From: Lagopus muta
Taxonomy: Eukaryota; Chordata; Aves; Galliformes; Phasianidae
Assembly: GCF_023343835.1 (NCBI RefSeq)
Contig: NC_064444.1
Coordinates: 17,645,219-17,709,218 of the forward strand
Length of the DNA: 64,000 bases
Direction: 5' to 3'
Within the stretch, counting starts at the first letter, position 1, and each line of letters starts with the position of its first letter. The notes below the pieces were generated by a model that worked only from the letters and a program-made list of their open reading frames with translations, was not told the origin of the DNA and ran no database searches. Shown one piece after another: positions 32,801-44,200 of the stretch. The position numbers were made by a program, and so were the translations under genes.

Positions 32801-35800
32801 TCAGCAGTGTGGGGAGTGAGACAGCAAGAGAAGGAATGTGCCAACCAGGCCTGTGACCTACAAAGCTCTTAGGTGCTCTGTATTCTAGGGGCCGCAGCTT
32901 TCAAAATTCCACTTTCTAGGTGTTTGTGGGTTGTGCTCAGACCATAACCAGGAAAAAGTCTCTTATTTCAACATGCTTGGGCACTGAGCTGCTGACCTGC
33001 ATAGCCACCAAACGATGCCACAGCACTGACCTGCCTGGGAAGCAGCGCGGTCAACCACTGCTTCCTCAGCAGGGATCAGCAGGATGTTGGCTGGGACTAT
33101 GAAGACGTCTTCATGTGGCTGAAATGAGAAACATTCCTTGTTTGTTTTTGCTGGGTGGTCCCTCTCAAGCTGCAGGAGCTCACTCACAGGTGAGCATAGC
33201 TTCAATTCCCAACAAACCTCTGCTTCTGCCCCCTGCTCCTTTCTTCCTCCAAGCCCTCAAGCAGGGCCCCCGCCACGATCTGCCACAGCCCTGCCCCACA
33301 TGGTCACACAGGGCTGGCTCTGCACCAGGCACTGCTCAACACTTGGACTGACCTCCTTCTGGAGCTCTGCCTCCCATCGGGTCACAGGGAGCTTGTCTGC
33401 CTCTGCTGAGGGTGTCTCTTTGGGCACCTGCAAATCCAAGCACTCCTCAGCGTTTTCCTTCAAGACCTCAAGCTGGTCCTGTGCTATCACTTCTAACAGC
33501 TGAGAGAGGGACGGCTCTGGAGCAAGAACACATCTATGTTAGTGGAGAAAATGCCTCAGCTCAAGCAAATGCTTTTACTTTTTGTTGCGTGACAGAAACT
33601 TGTGGAAAGATGCAAAACTGCATTTCCTCTGCAACCAGAAACACTTTTTCCTTTCTTTCCCCAGCCACACAGGTCTTCATGACCCTTACCTGAGCTAGGA
33701 GTGGTCCCCATAGAGAGATTCCTCCTGCAATGACCAAGGAGAAAGCCAGGGTGAGAGCTGGGTGGGCTCCTGTGTCAGTGGGATCACACCCATGGAAGTG
33801 ACCTGCTTTGCACTCTCTGCTCAGCTCTGTCACATCCCAGGGCACAGAGTCCTACAGATTCACAAGGATCTACCTTCAAACACGTACCAGCCCCTGCCAG
33901 CTCACATGAAAAACATTCAGTGCCTGCACCCTCGCACCGTGGTGTCTGCACGTATTCCCTGGCAATCACCAGCCCCATACTTACAGCCAGAGCTCCTTTA
34001 TCTTCTGTAGCACAGAGGGCTCCTGGTTCCTAGAACAACAGAGAAGCCAGTTACTGATGGGGCGTTCCCTCCCATGCACACATTCCTTCAGAGTCTGTGA
34101 CACAAATCTCTCTCATGCAGTGAGTACAATGATCTCTAACATAACCAGGTCACAGCAGCACGTCTCTTAGCTCATTACTGGCAGTGCATGCTGCTGTGCC
34201 AAGGGCTCCTGGCTTCAGTGCTACGTGGCAAACGCTGTCTTCTCAGCTCCAGGGCAATGCTCAAGCCCCACAGACCAGCACCCCCAGCCTGCAGCCTGGC
34301 ACATACACATTTGATGAATCCATCCTCTGCCTCTCCATGGGCAGCACAACGAAGCGCTGGGCGGTGAGATAAAACTCGCAGTCCTCCTGTTGGGGCAAAC
34401 AGAGTCCATGTGGGATGGGCAAGCAGTCACAGCTCTGCTCCCTCCCACTTCAGGACTGGTGAGCACCTCCCCAGCCCAGCTAACAACCTCAACAAGGAGC
34501 AGCCTGAACTCCCCTGCAGCGGGTTTTGCACCTTCTGCATCAGCTGTTAGCTTTTGCAGCAGCCTCTTCATGGGCTGTAAGCAAGGCTGAGCCAGCCTGA
34601 GGCCATGGGGAAGTGCCTGAATCTGAGCAAGGCGAGGGCAGGGAGCTCTCTGCCACGGGCTGAGGTCCACGCAGGCCTCCTGCAGGCACAGAGCTGGTAG
34701 CTCCAGAACAGCAAGAGGAAGCAGTTGGGTGGCTGAGGCCACTGCAGACCCTAGGGGAGATGCACCACGTCCCCATGGAGGGCTCAGGCCATCAAGTCTT
34801 CTTCACTGTCACCACACAGCTTGCCAGGACCTGAGCACTGAAGGGCCACGGAGAAGAAAGGCCGGCCTCCACCCACCCCCAGCTCCATCACGCAGCTCTG
34901 GGAGCAGCTCAAAGCACGCAGGGAGCAAGGCAAGGTTAGGGAACAAATTACTTCCATGCATCAAAGTACTTACCAGCTTGGCCTCCTCCCGGAAACACAG
35001 TGTGTACTTCTGCAAGGTGATCAGTCTACAGATAAGGCTGGAAAGCATGAACTGCATGTGGGCACTAGAAAAAGAACAGAGCAGGACCATCTGGGAGAGA
35101 CGAAGAATGAAGTCAGACCGCCCACACCAACCATGGGGCTCCCCTTACAGCTACACAACACAGGGGCACAACGGAACACTTCTCAGCATGAGCATCAGGG
35201 ACTGAGCTGCTGAGAGCTGCTTTATATCCTCCCTCCGATACCAGCAATTGCTCCAGCTGGAAAACAGAGGGCTCGCATCCAAATGGGGAAACCAAGACAG
35301 GCTGCTAGCACTGACAGAGCCCAAGGAACCACAGTTAAGGTGTTTCCATCAACCCCTGCACATCCCAGCTAGTCACATCTGCAGCACCAACGCCTGTGTT
35401 CCAGCCTAGCAGCAGCACCTCCTTCACACCGACTTCCCACCCTGTTATTGATTTAGCTTAACACAACCTGAAACAAGGCCAGGCGGGAGCCCCACTAGCA
35501 GCTTTGCAGAGCTGCAGTCCCAGCCACGGCCGAGCCACGATGGAACCCACTTTTCTTCTGCCTGCAGAGCTTCTGCTGTAATGACCACTCGGATGTAGTG
35601 GGAGCCGTCTGAGACTTGCAAGACAGCATCCTGCTGCACTTCACCTTGGCCAGGAGCACTTGAGCCACTCAAAACCTACAGAGCAGGGAATGAAAAAAGC
35701 AGAATGAACATCACCCAGAGAACAGACAGCGATCGAAGGCAGCAGAGCGCACCTGGGGAGCCCTCAGGATCCACTCAGTCACCATCACAGCCTGAAGGGA

Positions 35801-37368
35801 TCTCCCAGCAGGGAGTGGGGCCACAAAGCGGCCCAGCAGCCAACATTTGGCAGCCTGCTCGTGTAAGGAGGCATCCCTCCAACATAATGTGCATAATGCA
35901 GCTCTGGGCAGCCTGGTCTGATGGTCGGCGACCCTGCACACAACAGGGGGGTCGAAACGAAATGATCATTGTGGTCCTTTTTCAATCCAGGCCATTCTGT
36001 GACTATCACAACCCAGTGCCCTGCCTGCAGATCTCACACTCAGTGAGCATCTCACAGCTTCTTCATTCTCTGTCTCCAAATCACGCCAGCCACACCACAT
36101 GGGGTCTGTGATGCATCAGAGAGCTCCACATAGAAACCCAGCTATGTTTTAACATAACTGAATTATCCACTTGTATAACTCGTTAAGTGATGATCTGAGC
36201 CCTCAGCGCACAGCTAACGACAGTTTAGCCCACAGTTCTCCACAATGCTGGCTCTGAAGCAGAGAGGAGCAACCATCCATAAGCAGCGCTCACAGCCAGC
36301 TCTCACCCTTCCTCCCCAGCCAAACCGAGCTGCTGCTGGGTGGCAAGGGGACACCAGGGCTAGCAGAGAGCATGAAAGGAGCCAGGAGTATGGACTTTCC
36401 TCTTTCTCCCTTCAGGCTGCCCATCATAGAATCGTTTGAGCTGCATGACTGGATGATTTAAAGATCCCTTCTGGCTCCATGGCAATGAACAGCTCTTTAA
36501 AAGGGCAGATAACAGCAGGACAAGGGGAAATGGTTTGAAGTTGAGGGAGGGAAGATTGAGGTTGGACGTCAGGGGGAAGTTCTGTACTATGAGAGCGGTG
36601 AGGTGCTGGAACAGCTGCCCAGAGAGGCTGTGATGCCCTGTCCATCCCTGGAGGTGTTCAAGGCCAGGTTGGATGGGGCCCTGGGCAGCCTGGGCTGCTA
36701 TGAAATGTGGAAGTGTGGCAGGGGGTTGGAGCTTTGTGATCCTCGAGGTCCCTTCCAACCTGGGCCGTTCTGTGATTCTGTGAACAGACAGACACTGGAT
36801 CACGAGCCCAGAGCACCACGCAGCCTGACTTTGGGTGCCTGCAGGCAATGGGCATCCCCCACCGCTCTGGGCAGCCCACACCTCCTTACATCCACGCTAA
36901 ACCTCCCCTCCTTCAGCTCCAACCCATTTCTCCTCGTCCTACCACAGCAGCCCCTACTACAAAACCTGTCCCCTTCCTTCTTCCGGCCCCTTTGGGAACC
37001 GAAGGCCGCTTCTGGACGCAGCCCATGGCACAGCAGGCTCCCGGCGCTGTGAAGGCACGCCGCCGGCCACCAGAACCCCTCCCCCGCACGGATACCCACC
37101 CGCAGCACCTGCCCCGTCAGCCACTTCTTCCCGTCGGGCTGCTCGTGGTTCAGCAGCAAGCCGACGATCCACGGCTGCAGGACGTAGAGACCGGGAGCGG
37201 AGAGATTCCTATTGCCGTACAGCAACCTGGCGGGGCGAGAGGAAGGGCCCCGTTTTGACAGCCGAAGCCCGGCAGGGCAGCCCGGCTCCCCCCGCCGCCG
37301 CCGCCTCACCCGCCCTCGGCCGCCCGCTCCGCCGCTCCCGCCCCTCCAGCACTGCACACCGCCGCCAT
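29876..37368 (-). CDS. ACD: ACD (TPP1), shelterin subunit and telomerase recruitment factor
   Basis: Nuclear shelterin protein that bridges POT1 to TIN2 and recruits telomerase. Fourteen exons, 665 aa, listed 5' to 3': 37310-37368, 37100-37226, 35551-35675, 34974-35064, 34307-34386, 33985-34029, 33690-33724, 33353-33516, 33031-33118, 32609-32689, 31859-31957, 30715-31577, 30179-30255, 29876-29939. All phases agree. The OB fold includes LYVLQPWIVGLLL, LQVSDGSHYIRVVITAEAL and CEFYLTAQRFVVLP. The POT1-binding region (exon 8) has SLSQLLEVIAQDQ and PVTRWEAE. The TIN2-binding C-terminus has YKYEPPGPELCKQIQSIR and ends ERDVDF. The start lies in a CpG island and gives MAAVCSAGG; the long human N-terminal extension is absent. 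Exon 12 (287 codons) is far longer than the matching human region and ends in an LDEEEE-rich tract. The donors at 34306 and 32608 were chosen by frame, because alternatives two bases away break homology. Confidence 0.93.
30775..30910 (-). repeat. GAG/GAA/GAT trinucleotide-rich coding repeat in ACD exon 12
   Basis: On the minus strand this encodes about 45 residues made almost only of Glu, Asp and Leu, in a repeating LDEEEE pattern (LDEEEEEELDEEEEEEE near its end). On the plus strand the same bases read as (tcctcctcttcatccagc)n. It sits about 15 codons upstream of the exon end that leads into the TIN2-binding segment. Length polymorphism is likely. Confidence 0.9.
35900..36008 (+). mobile_element. 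CR1 3' fragment in ACD intron 2
   Basis: Plus-strand CR1 end: atgcagctctgggcagcctg, then a ggtcggcgaccctgcacaca-type stretch, then gtcctttttcaatccaggcc and attctgtgact. It is antisense to ACD transcription. Confidence 0.75.
36485..36785 (+). mobile_element. CR1 LINE 3' copy in ACD intron 2
   Basis: Close relative of the copies at 8270 and 58405. It contains gataacagcaggacaagggg, ggttggacgtcagggggaag, gaggtgctggaacagctgcc and a tail cgttctgtgattctgtga. A catagaatcgtttgag piece at 36425-36440 may be part of another degraded element. Confidence 0.92.
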
Positions 37369-37720
37369 GGCCGCCCGCGGCCCGGGAAGGGGAAGCGCAG
37401 CCGGGCGGCAGCATCCGGGGCGGGGCGGCGTTCCGTGGGGCCGGAGCCGCCTCGTGGTTTGCGGAGTTGGGGATGGGGAGAGGACGGCGGTGTTGGAACG
37501 CAGCCGAGTTTATTGTGAGCAGCGCGCTCGGCGCTCGCCGAGTCCCCGTTCGCAGCAGATCCCCGGAGCTCCTCCGGCTCGCACCGCTGAACTGAACCGT
37601 TCCTTCGTGCCCGTGCTCGGGTCGCTCCGTGCTGCGCTCAGTCACGTTGCTCCCTGCCGGCTGCTGGGGGACGCGCTCACACGGGGAGCATCGGGAGGAG
37701 CATCGCGCCCGCCGCCATGC
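37230..37720. promoter_or_regulatory. CpG island / ACD promoter
   Basis: Dense CG dinucleotides and GC boxes (ggggcggggcgg near 37418-37430) surround the ACD start codon. No TATA box is evident. The next gene (SDR1) runs the opposite way from 38559, so the island could serve both directions, but SDR1 lies about 1 kb away and no first exon for it is visible here. Confidence 0.7.
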
Positions 37721-38558
37721 TGTCACGCTGTTTTTTCTGGAGCACGGCTGCGATTTGGGTCCATCCCAGTCGGGCTCGTGGCCGCCCCAGCACAGAAACG
37801 AAGCGAGGATCGCTGGGATCACCCTGAGCTGGGGCGGCTGCGGTGTGCTGGGTGGGAATGCTGGCCTTCCATTGCGCTTCCAGCTGTGGTTGCTATGAGG
37901 GCTGAGCTTTGGGAAGACGGCCCCCTTGGTGGGTTTCCAAGAAGTTCCAGAGGGTTCCCAGGTTTTCCAGCCTGTTACGGTGACAGAAGGGCTCTCACCT
38001 CTCCTGGCTGTTGTGCACAAAAATGGTGCTGCACACAGTCTGGCTTTGCCGATCCAGCCCCGAGGGACAGAGGACGAGAGGGAAGGTGGGAGGAGGCACC
38101 TCCGTGTAGGAACAGAGGTGGTTCTGGTGCCAAAACCACGAGGCTCACGTTTTGGTAGATGAGATGAGAGAAGAGGGAGGTATGAAAAGTGGCAACCAAA
38201 CTGCAGCCAAGGCCTGCACGGGCAAGCTGCTGCTTGTACTGCGTCAGCTTTGGGAGCAGAGGTGGCTTTTCACAGGGCTCAGGACAGTGTGTATCACCAC
38301 CAGGTGAGCATCATCGGCTGTCAGACCTCCCAGCCAGGGCATTCCCTGCCCGGGCAGGACGCTGGGATCCCCTTCTGTCACATAGCCACCAGGAAAGCTG
38401 GATCGAGGGTGTGGAGTAAAGCCAAGAGGCTGGCATGTTGCAGAGAGTTTTGTGGAGCAAAGAGCAGATGCAAGCCCTCACGGGAAAATGTGAGATAACT
38501 GAGTTGTAAAAGGCACCTGGAGGCACTGCGGTGTCAGCACAGAGGCAGACAAAGCAGT
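37721..38558. other. ACD-SDR1 divergent intergenic region
   Basis: About 0.8 kb between the ACD CpG island and the SDR1 start codon. No repeat or RNA gene is seen. Long open frames across 36.8-38.2 kb are CpG-island artefacts or readthrough of ACD exon 2. Confidence 0.5.
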
Positions 38559-40516
38559 ATGGCTGGAGTTCGCTTCCACTCTGCTCTGGTGACTGGGGCC
38601 AACCGGGGAATCGGCCTCGGGCTGGTCCGGCACCTGCTGGCATTGTCAAACCCACCTGAGTGGGTCTTTGCAACATGTCGCGACCCCAAGGGACAGCGAG
38701 CGCAGGTGAGGCTGGGCTGGAGCTGAGGTGGGGGACAGCAGGGCTGCTGCAGGAGGGGGGATGTGGGAGGGTCTCCACCAGGGAGCTGCAGCCCTGGACC
38801 TCAGGCACAGCAGAACTGGGGCGGGATGCAAGCAATGGCCGTGCCCAGAACTCATTGGGATCAAGAAGGGAGCTGCTGCCACTGCCTGGCACCGTGTGCC
38901 CCAGGGCTGCAGGCAAAGGGCTGTGTTGGCTGAGCAGCTCAGAGTGCGACACGAGGCTCACATCAGCTGTCTTCTACAGGAGCTGCAGAAATTGGCCTCC
39001 AAGCACCCCAACGTGGTCCCTGTCCCGCTCGGTAGGTGACACAGCTGGAGCACAAGGCTGCCTCCCTGGGCTCCCTGCTCTGCCAGCACGCCGTCCTCCC
39101 CCATCCCTGGTGCAGGGCTCTGTCCCAGCACTGTGCCTGCTGGCAGACACCGAGGGCAGCGGGCGCTCACCTCCCCACCTCGCCTCTGCAGAAGTCACCG
39201 ATCCCGCCAGCATCAAGGCGGCCGCAGCCAGCGTCGGGGAGCGCCTCAAGGGCTCGGGGCTGAACCTCCTCATCAACAACGCTGGGATCCTAAGGCCAAA
39301 CAAGCTTGACAATGAAACACTGAAGGACATGGCCGAGGTGTACACCACCAACACCATCGCACCTCTGCTGGTCAGCCAGGTAATGTGCTCACCCATAGCG
39401 CCAGGAACATCCCTGTTCTGAGGCCCTGAGATCCTCTGTGGCAGAAGGAAGGGGCTGGTGGAACAGAGCCCTGCTCTGCTCTTTTACTGATGCTCCTGAG
39501 CTGCTCTGAGGAGCTGTGGGACAGGGGTTGGTGCTAAGGAGCTGGAACCTGGGGGGGGGGATGAGAAAAGAGGAAGATGGCTGCCAATGGTGCTGGTGCC
39601 AGCACTGCTGCTGTGGAAGGAGTTGGTCCTGTCCCCTGTGTGTGGAACCCTGAATCTCCCCTCCCCACAGGCGTTCCTGCCCCTGCTGAAGAAGGCAGCC
39701 CAGGGCAGCACGGGCTCGGGGATGAGCTGCAGCAAGGCAGCCATTGTCAACATGTCCAGCATTGGGGGATCCATTTCTTCTGTCGGTGGTTGGGATATAT
39801 TGGAAGTTGCCTCATACCGCTGCAGCAAGGTATGGCACATACCACATCCACACACTGTGGAGGGAAAATATCCTTCCTCTCCCCTGCCCAGCCATGGGAT
39901 CTGCACGTGTCCCCAGGCTGCACCTTCTCATCCCCACCTGATCCCTGTGCTGTCTCCCACAGGCTGCTCTCAACATGCTCACCAGGTGCCAGTCCATGGG
40001 GTACCGCGAACACGGCATCTTCTGTGTCGCTTTCCATCCTGGCTGGGTGCAGACAGACATGGGGAGCGCAGGAGGACACACGGTAGGAGCTTCCCCACGT
40101 TGGGTCCATCCACAGCCTGTGCTGGTCTCCCACGGAGGCTGCTGTCTCCCGGAGCCCTGCACCAAGACCCCCTCAGGGGGCTGCTCCGTCAGCACCATGG
40201 CAGCTCTCCCTGCCCTGGGACCCCTGCGCAGCGCCAGCCCCGGCTCCTGGCAGCCCCACCGCCCGCCTTCCCAGCTCTCACCCTCCTCCCAGGGCTCTGC
40301 TTCCCCCTCAGCCCGGCCGCTGCCTTCCCGCAGCTGGGCTCCAGGGCACAGCCTGGGCAGCCCTTGGGCACACACGCCTGCGTTTCTCCCTCTGCCCTGC
40401 AGCCCCCCGTGACGGTGGACGCGAGCGCAGCAGGGATGCTGAAGGTGCTCTCCAAGCTCTCCGAGAAGGACAGCGGGTCCTTCCTGGACTGGGAAGGGAA
40501 CGTTGTGCCCTGGTGA
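38559..40516 (+). CDS. Sniffer/C-factor-like short-chain dehydrogenase (copy 1)
   Basis: Classical SDR fold NAD(P)-dependent oxidoreductase, probably a cytosolic carbonyl reductase of the sniffer / C-factor type. Six exons: 38559-38705, 38980-39031, 39192-39379, 39671-39829, 39963-40082, 40403-40516, giving 259 aa. Visible motifs are the cofactor-binding TGANRGIG (residues 12-19), NNAG (95-98), the catalytic Ser region VNMSSIGGS, YxxxK as YRCSK (178-182), and the PGWVQTDMG segment that follows the active site. The C-terminus GSFLDWEGNVVPW is typical of this subgroup. All motifs needed for activity are present and no break is seen. It is paired tail to tail with a paralogue at 41235-44868. The substrate cannot be told from sequence; in flies sniffer reduces reactive carbonyls. 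I know of no close human orthologue, so the symbol is left empty. Confidence 0.92.
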
Positions 40517-40569
40517 GGTGCTGGCCCGGCCTCGTGCCTGGATCCTGGCAGTGGCCCCTCTGCCCTCCC

Positions 40570-40745
40570 TCCCAGGGAGGTGGTGGAGTCTCCTTCTCTG
40601 GAGATGTTCAAGACCTGCCTGGATGCCTACCTGTGCGACCTACTGTAGGGAACCTGCTTTGGCAGGGGGGTTGGACTCGATGATCTCTGGAGGTCCCTTT
40701 CCAACCCCTACAATTCTGTGATTCTGTGATTCTGTGATTCTGTGC
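40570..40745 (+). mobile_element. CR1 3' end within the SDR copy 1 3'UTR
   Basis: Plus-strand CR1 terminus with ctggagatgttcaagacctg, ggttggactcgatgatctct and a fourfold attctgtg tail ending at about 40743. It lies between the stop codon (40516) and the poly(A) signal (40772), so the mature 3'UTR would be largely CR1 sequence. Confidence 0.93.
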
Positions 40746-40771
40746 TGCTGCCCGACCTCTGCTAAGTCTTC

Positions 40772-40777
40772 AATAAA
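40772..40777 (+). terminator. Poly(A) signal of SDR copy 1
   Basis: AATAAA 256 bases after the stop codon and about 28 bases after the CR1 tail. The next gene on the other strand ends at 41235, leaving a convergent gap of about 450 bases with nothing else recognisable. Confidence 0.75.
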
Positions 40778-41234
40778 CCCATATCTGACAACAGCAATGC
40801 TCTTGGCTCTATCTGTGAGCACAACAGGCTCTGTGGAACCCCATGGAGGAAGGCCCCTTCCCAGGGGGTCCCACCCCTCATCTGTGTGCATCAGAGCCCA
40901 CTGTTCCCAACCACAGCCACTGCCAGGTGTCCCCTCAATTGACAGATGTCACTGCTGGAAACATTCCCTCCAGAAAGGCCAGGATTAGGGGCCAATACCT
41001 GTCTTTGAGGAGATGAGCTGCCTGGGGATGGGAGCAGCACAGGCAAGGTGGGGGTATAGGGTCTGTCCAGCAAGGGTTCCTTACGAGGGCTGAGGTGGGG
41101 GGAGGAGGGGGCACAGGGTGATGCAAAGTTGGGATGCAGGGCACCGAAAGGCTGCACGTGAGGTGGGGAATGGGGAGAAGCTTCTGCCCTTGTCCGTGAG
41201 TGGGGAAGAGTGACATGGTTGTGCTGAGCTGGCA

Positions 41235-44200
41235 TCACCAGGGCAGGCGGTTCCCTTCCCAGTCAAGGAAGGCCCCACAGGTCTCCTGTGAAAGGATGCT
41301 CAGCACCTCCAGAATGCCCTGCATGCTGCGCTCCACTGTCATGGGTGCCTGTGGAAGAGGACAAGGAACAGGATCACTGCCACAGCTGTGATGGGCAAGA
41401 AGAGCTGCAGGGTCTGACCAGGCTAGAGGGTGCATGGAAGCTGCTGCGCCCTTTTGTTCCAACTTGAATGGGGCTGGCTGCCTATAGAGATATTCTTCCT
41501 TCTTGCCAGTCCTCTGCTCTCCGTGTGAGGGACAGGGCTGGCAGCCAGTGTCCCCTGCCAGCCCCAAGCAGCTGCAGAGCCTCTACCTCCACACACAGAG
41601 CTGCAGACCTCAGAGCATTCCCTTGGCTGCAGCTTCACCAAGCAGCAGGGACACAGCACCCGTTCCTTGTGTTTCCTGCACAGCAGCATACCTGCTCCGT
41701 CCCCATGTCGGTCTTCACCCAGCCAGGATGGATCGCTGCACACAAGATCCCCTTGTCCCTGAGCTCTGCAGCCAGGCACCTGGTCACCATGTTCTGGGCA
41801 GCCTGGAAGAGTCAGATAGCATGGGCATGGCTCAGGCTGGTGCTCTGAGTGCTCATGCTTGTAGGACCAGGCAAGGGATGCCTGGAGCAGGTCCGTGGGG
41901 GACTATCCCCAAATCCCCCCCTGCCCCCTCACCTTGCTGGCACGGTATGGGTACATGGGGGCCTCCAGCACCCCAAGACACAGCCCGATGGAGCCCACTT
42001 TGGAAGACACATTGATGATGGCAGCCCTGCTGCAGCTCAGCCCCTCCGTCCCTGCGTCCTTCGCCGCCTTCTCCAAGAGCGGTAGGAATTCCTGGCAGGA
42101 AGATACGCATTAGAGCTCTGTTAATACAGACCCTGGTTTTCAGCCTTGCCCTGGAAGTCCTCACACCATGATTACAGGCCACAGAGGAGCAGCCCTAGCC
42201 CACACACACCTTGGCAACCTGCAGGGGCCCCACCACGTTGACTGCAAACGCGGCGAGCATCTCCTGTGCATCCACAGACTGCAGTGTGGCCTGCGAGCCG
42301 ACGCCAGCGTTGTTGATGAGCAGGTTCAAGCCCTGGCCCTGCAGATGAGTCTCCACAGCCTGCACGGCTCCACGGATGCTGGGCAAGTCCACCGTGTCTG
42401 CAGGGCAAAAAGAAGAATGTGACTGCATTCACTTTATGGATTTGAGGGGTTATTTTGTAAGTGCTGCCTGGAGGAATGCTGTAGCTATTCGTGGAGACTT
42501 CCTCCAAGAGCTATAGGGCTTGCTGGTGTATTGGGGAAATATTTCATTATATTATTGACTTACATTCTGATCTTTCCTGGTTGATACCCAGTCTGATGGG
42601 TCATTGAGAGTGACCTTCTCATTTTCCAACATGCTAAAATTCATCTTTCCAGGATACAACATGAAACTTTTCCTTGCAGACTGCGATTCCCATCCTTCTC
42701 TTACCTACAGATGCTCCAGCCCCCCTACACTACATAGGAGTGGTATGTTTTAAGTCTGTGTTTTCTGAAGGTTTGCTTGTCAAGATCTGTATCGCATGAT
42801 GGATGCTTGCCCCACTGAAATGTCCCTCATTTCTTTAAAAGGAGACATCTGAACACCTGGCAGATCTGAAACGAGCCTGGTTAGACCAACCGTTAACATT
42901 GGCAATACATTTTTATGTCACAACTACACAAGCCCTTAAGGTCTATGAATATTCACATTTGTGGGTGCTGCTGAGGATGAGTCCCAGTGCACACATGCTC
43001 TGCAGAGCCTGCTGCAGGGAGAATCTGGGAGCCAGGCCCCCACTTGCAACATTCTGCCCCCACTTGACTTGTGTTCTCAAGCTTGCACAAGTCTGAATTA
43101 GCAAAAATGGGAAGAGCTAAAGACGACTTGTTCTTCCCTTGAGCACCAGAATGACCCTTTTCTGGGGCATTTTGAAGTAGTCTGGTAGGTTTATGGTGGT
43201 GGCAAGCAAGCCTTAAGTCATCTTATAAAGCATTTGAGTGACCTGGGAGTCAAGTATCCATGGGGCAGCATAGACTTTTGGAAGATGAGTGTTACCTTAT
43301 GGAAGCAGCATTTTTTTTTCTGACGCCCAGCTTGAATTTGGAGTTATTTGTGATTTGGGGTTTTGACCTCTGTGCTGAGGCATGTGGACCCCTTGGAGCA
43401 AGAGCCTGAGCTTGTTCAGATGCTGCTCAGCTTGGGGCTGTTGCTGGTGGTACTGAAAGCCTTCGCCATTGCATTGGGGAGCTGATGGGGATGCAGCGGT
43501 GGGATTCAAGAGGATATTTGGGACATCACATTGCTTGCATTGCAGGGGAGTTGGGCTAGATGACCTTTTAGGGTCTCTTCCAACTCAAGTGATTTCATGA
43601 TTCTTTGGTCTCATGAAGGATATTTCTCAACAAGCTTTATGACAACTTCTTCTTGGATGATGTACAAGCAGAGCTCCAAGCTCCATTACTCCAGGTGTCA
43701 TTCACTGGCTTGGGTGAATGATTAATGTCTGTGTTTGGACTGGCTGAGTCATTGCTCCAAGGGAGAATGGGGCCAGGCATGCGTGACAAGCACATCCCTA
43801 TTGCTACACTAGCCTAATTAGCTGAAGGCAACTTCTCCTCTCCTCTCCACAATGGCTGAAATGGTGCCTACAAAGCAAAATGCACGCCCAGGTCCTCAGC
43901 TTTCAGATGGAAGAAAATGGGGTTAGAAAGGGAAAGAAAGAAATGCAGAACGAAAGGATACAGTGGGCATTTCAGAGTTAATTTCTTTCATTTCTGAAAC
44001 ACGTGTTCCTATCATTGGTTTGAAGTAAACCATTCCCTCACGTGGAGGAAGGCAGCCTGGAGCAGAACTCCCTGTAGATGAACACCCCAACTTTGGCAAT
44101 GCAAAGTGCCATTCTCTGCAGCTCTCCCTTTTATCCCATGCCCTTGTCTTCTCCTCTCCTGCTTGTCACTCCACCTGGCAGACATCCCAGCTCACCAGGC

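Noticed and set aside
36800-38020. Minus-strand open frame of 406 codons
   Set aside because: Readthrough of CpG-island sequence and ACD exon 2 in one frame. The ACD splice sites explain the coding part.
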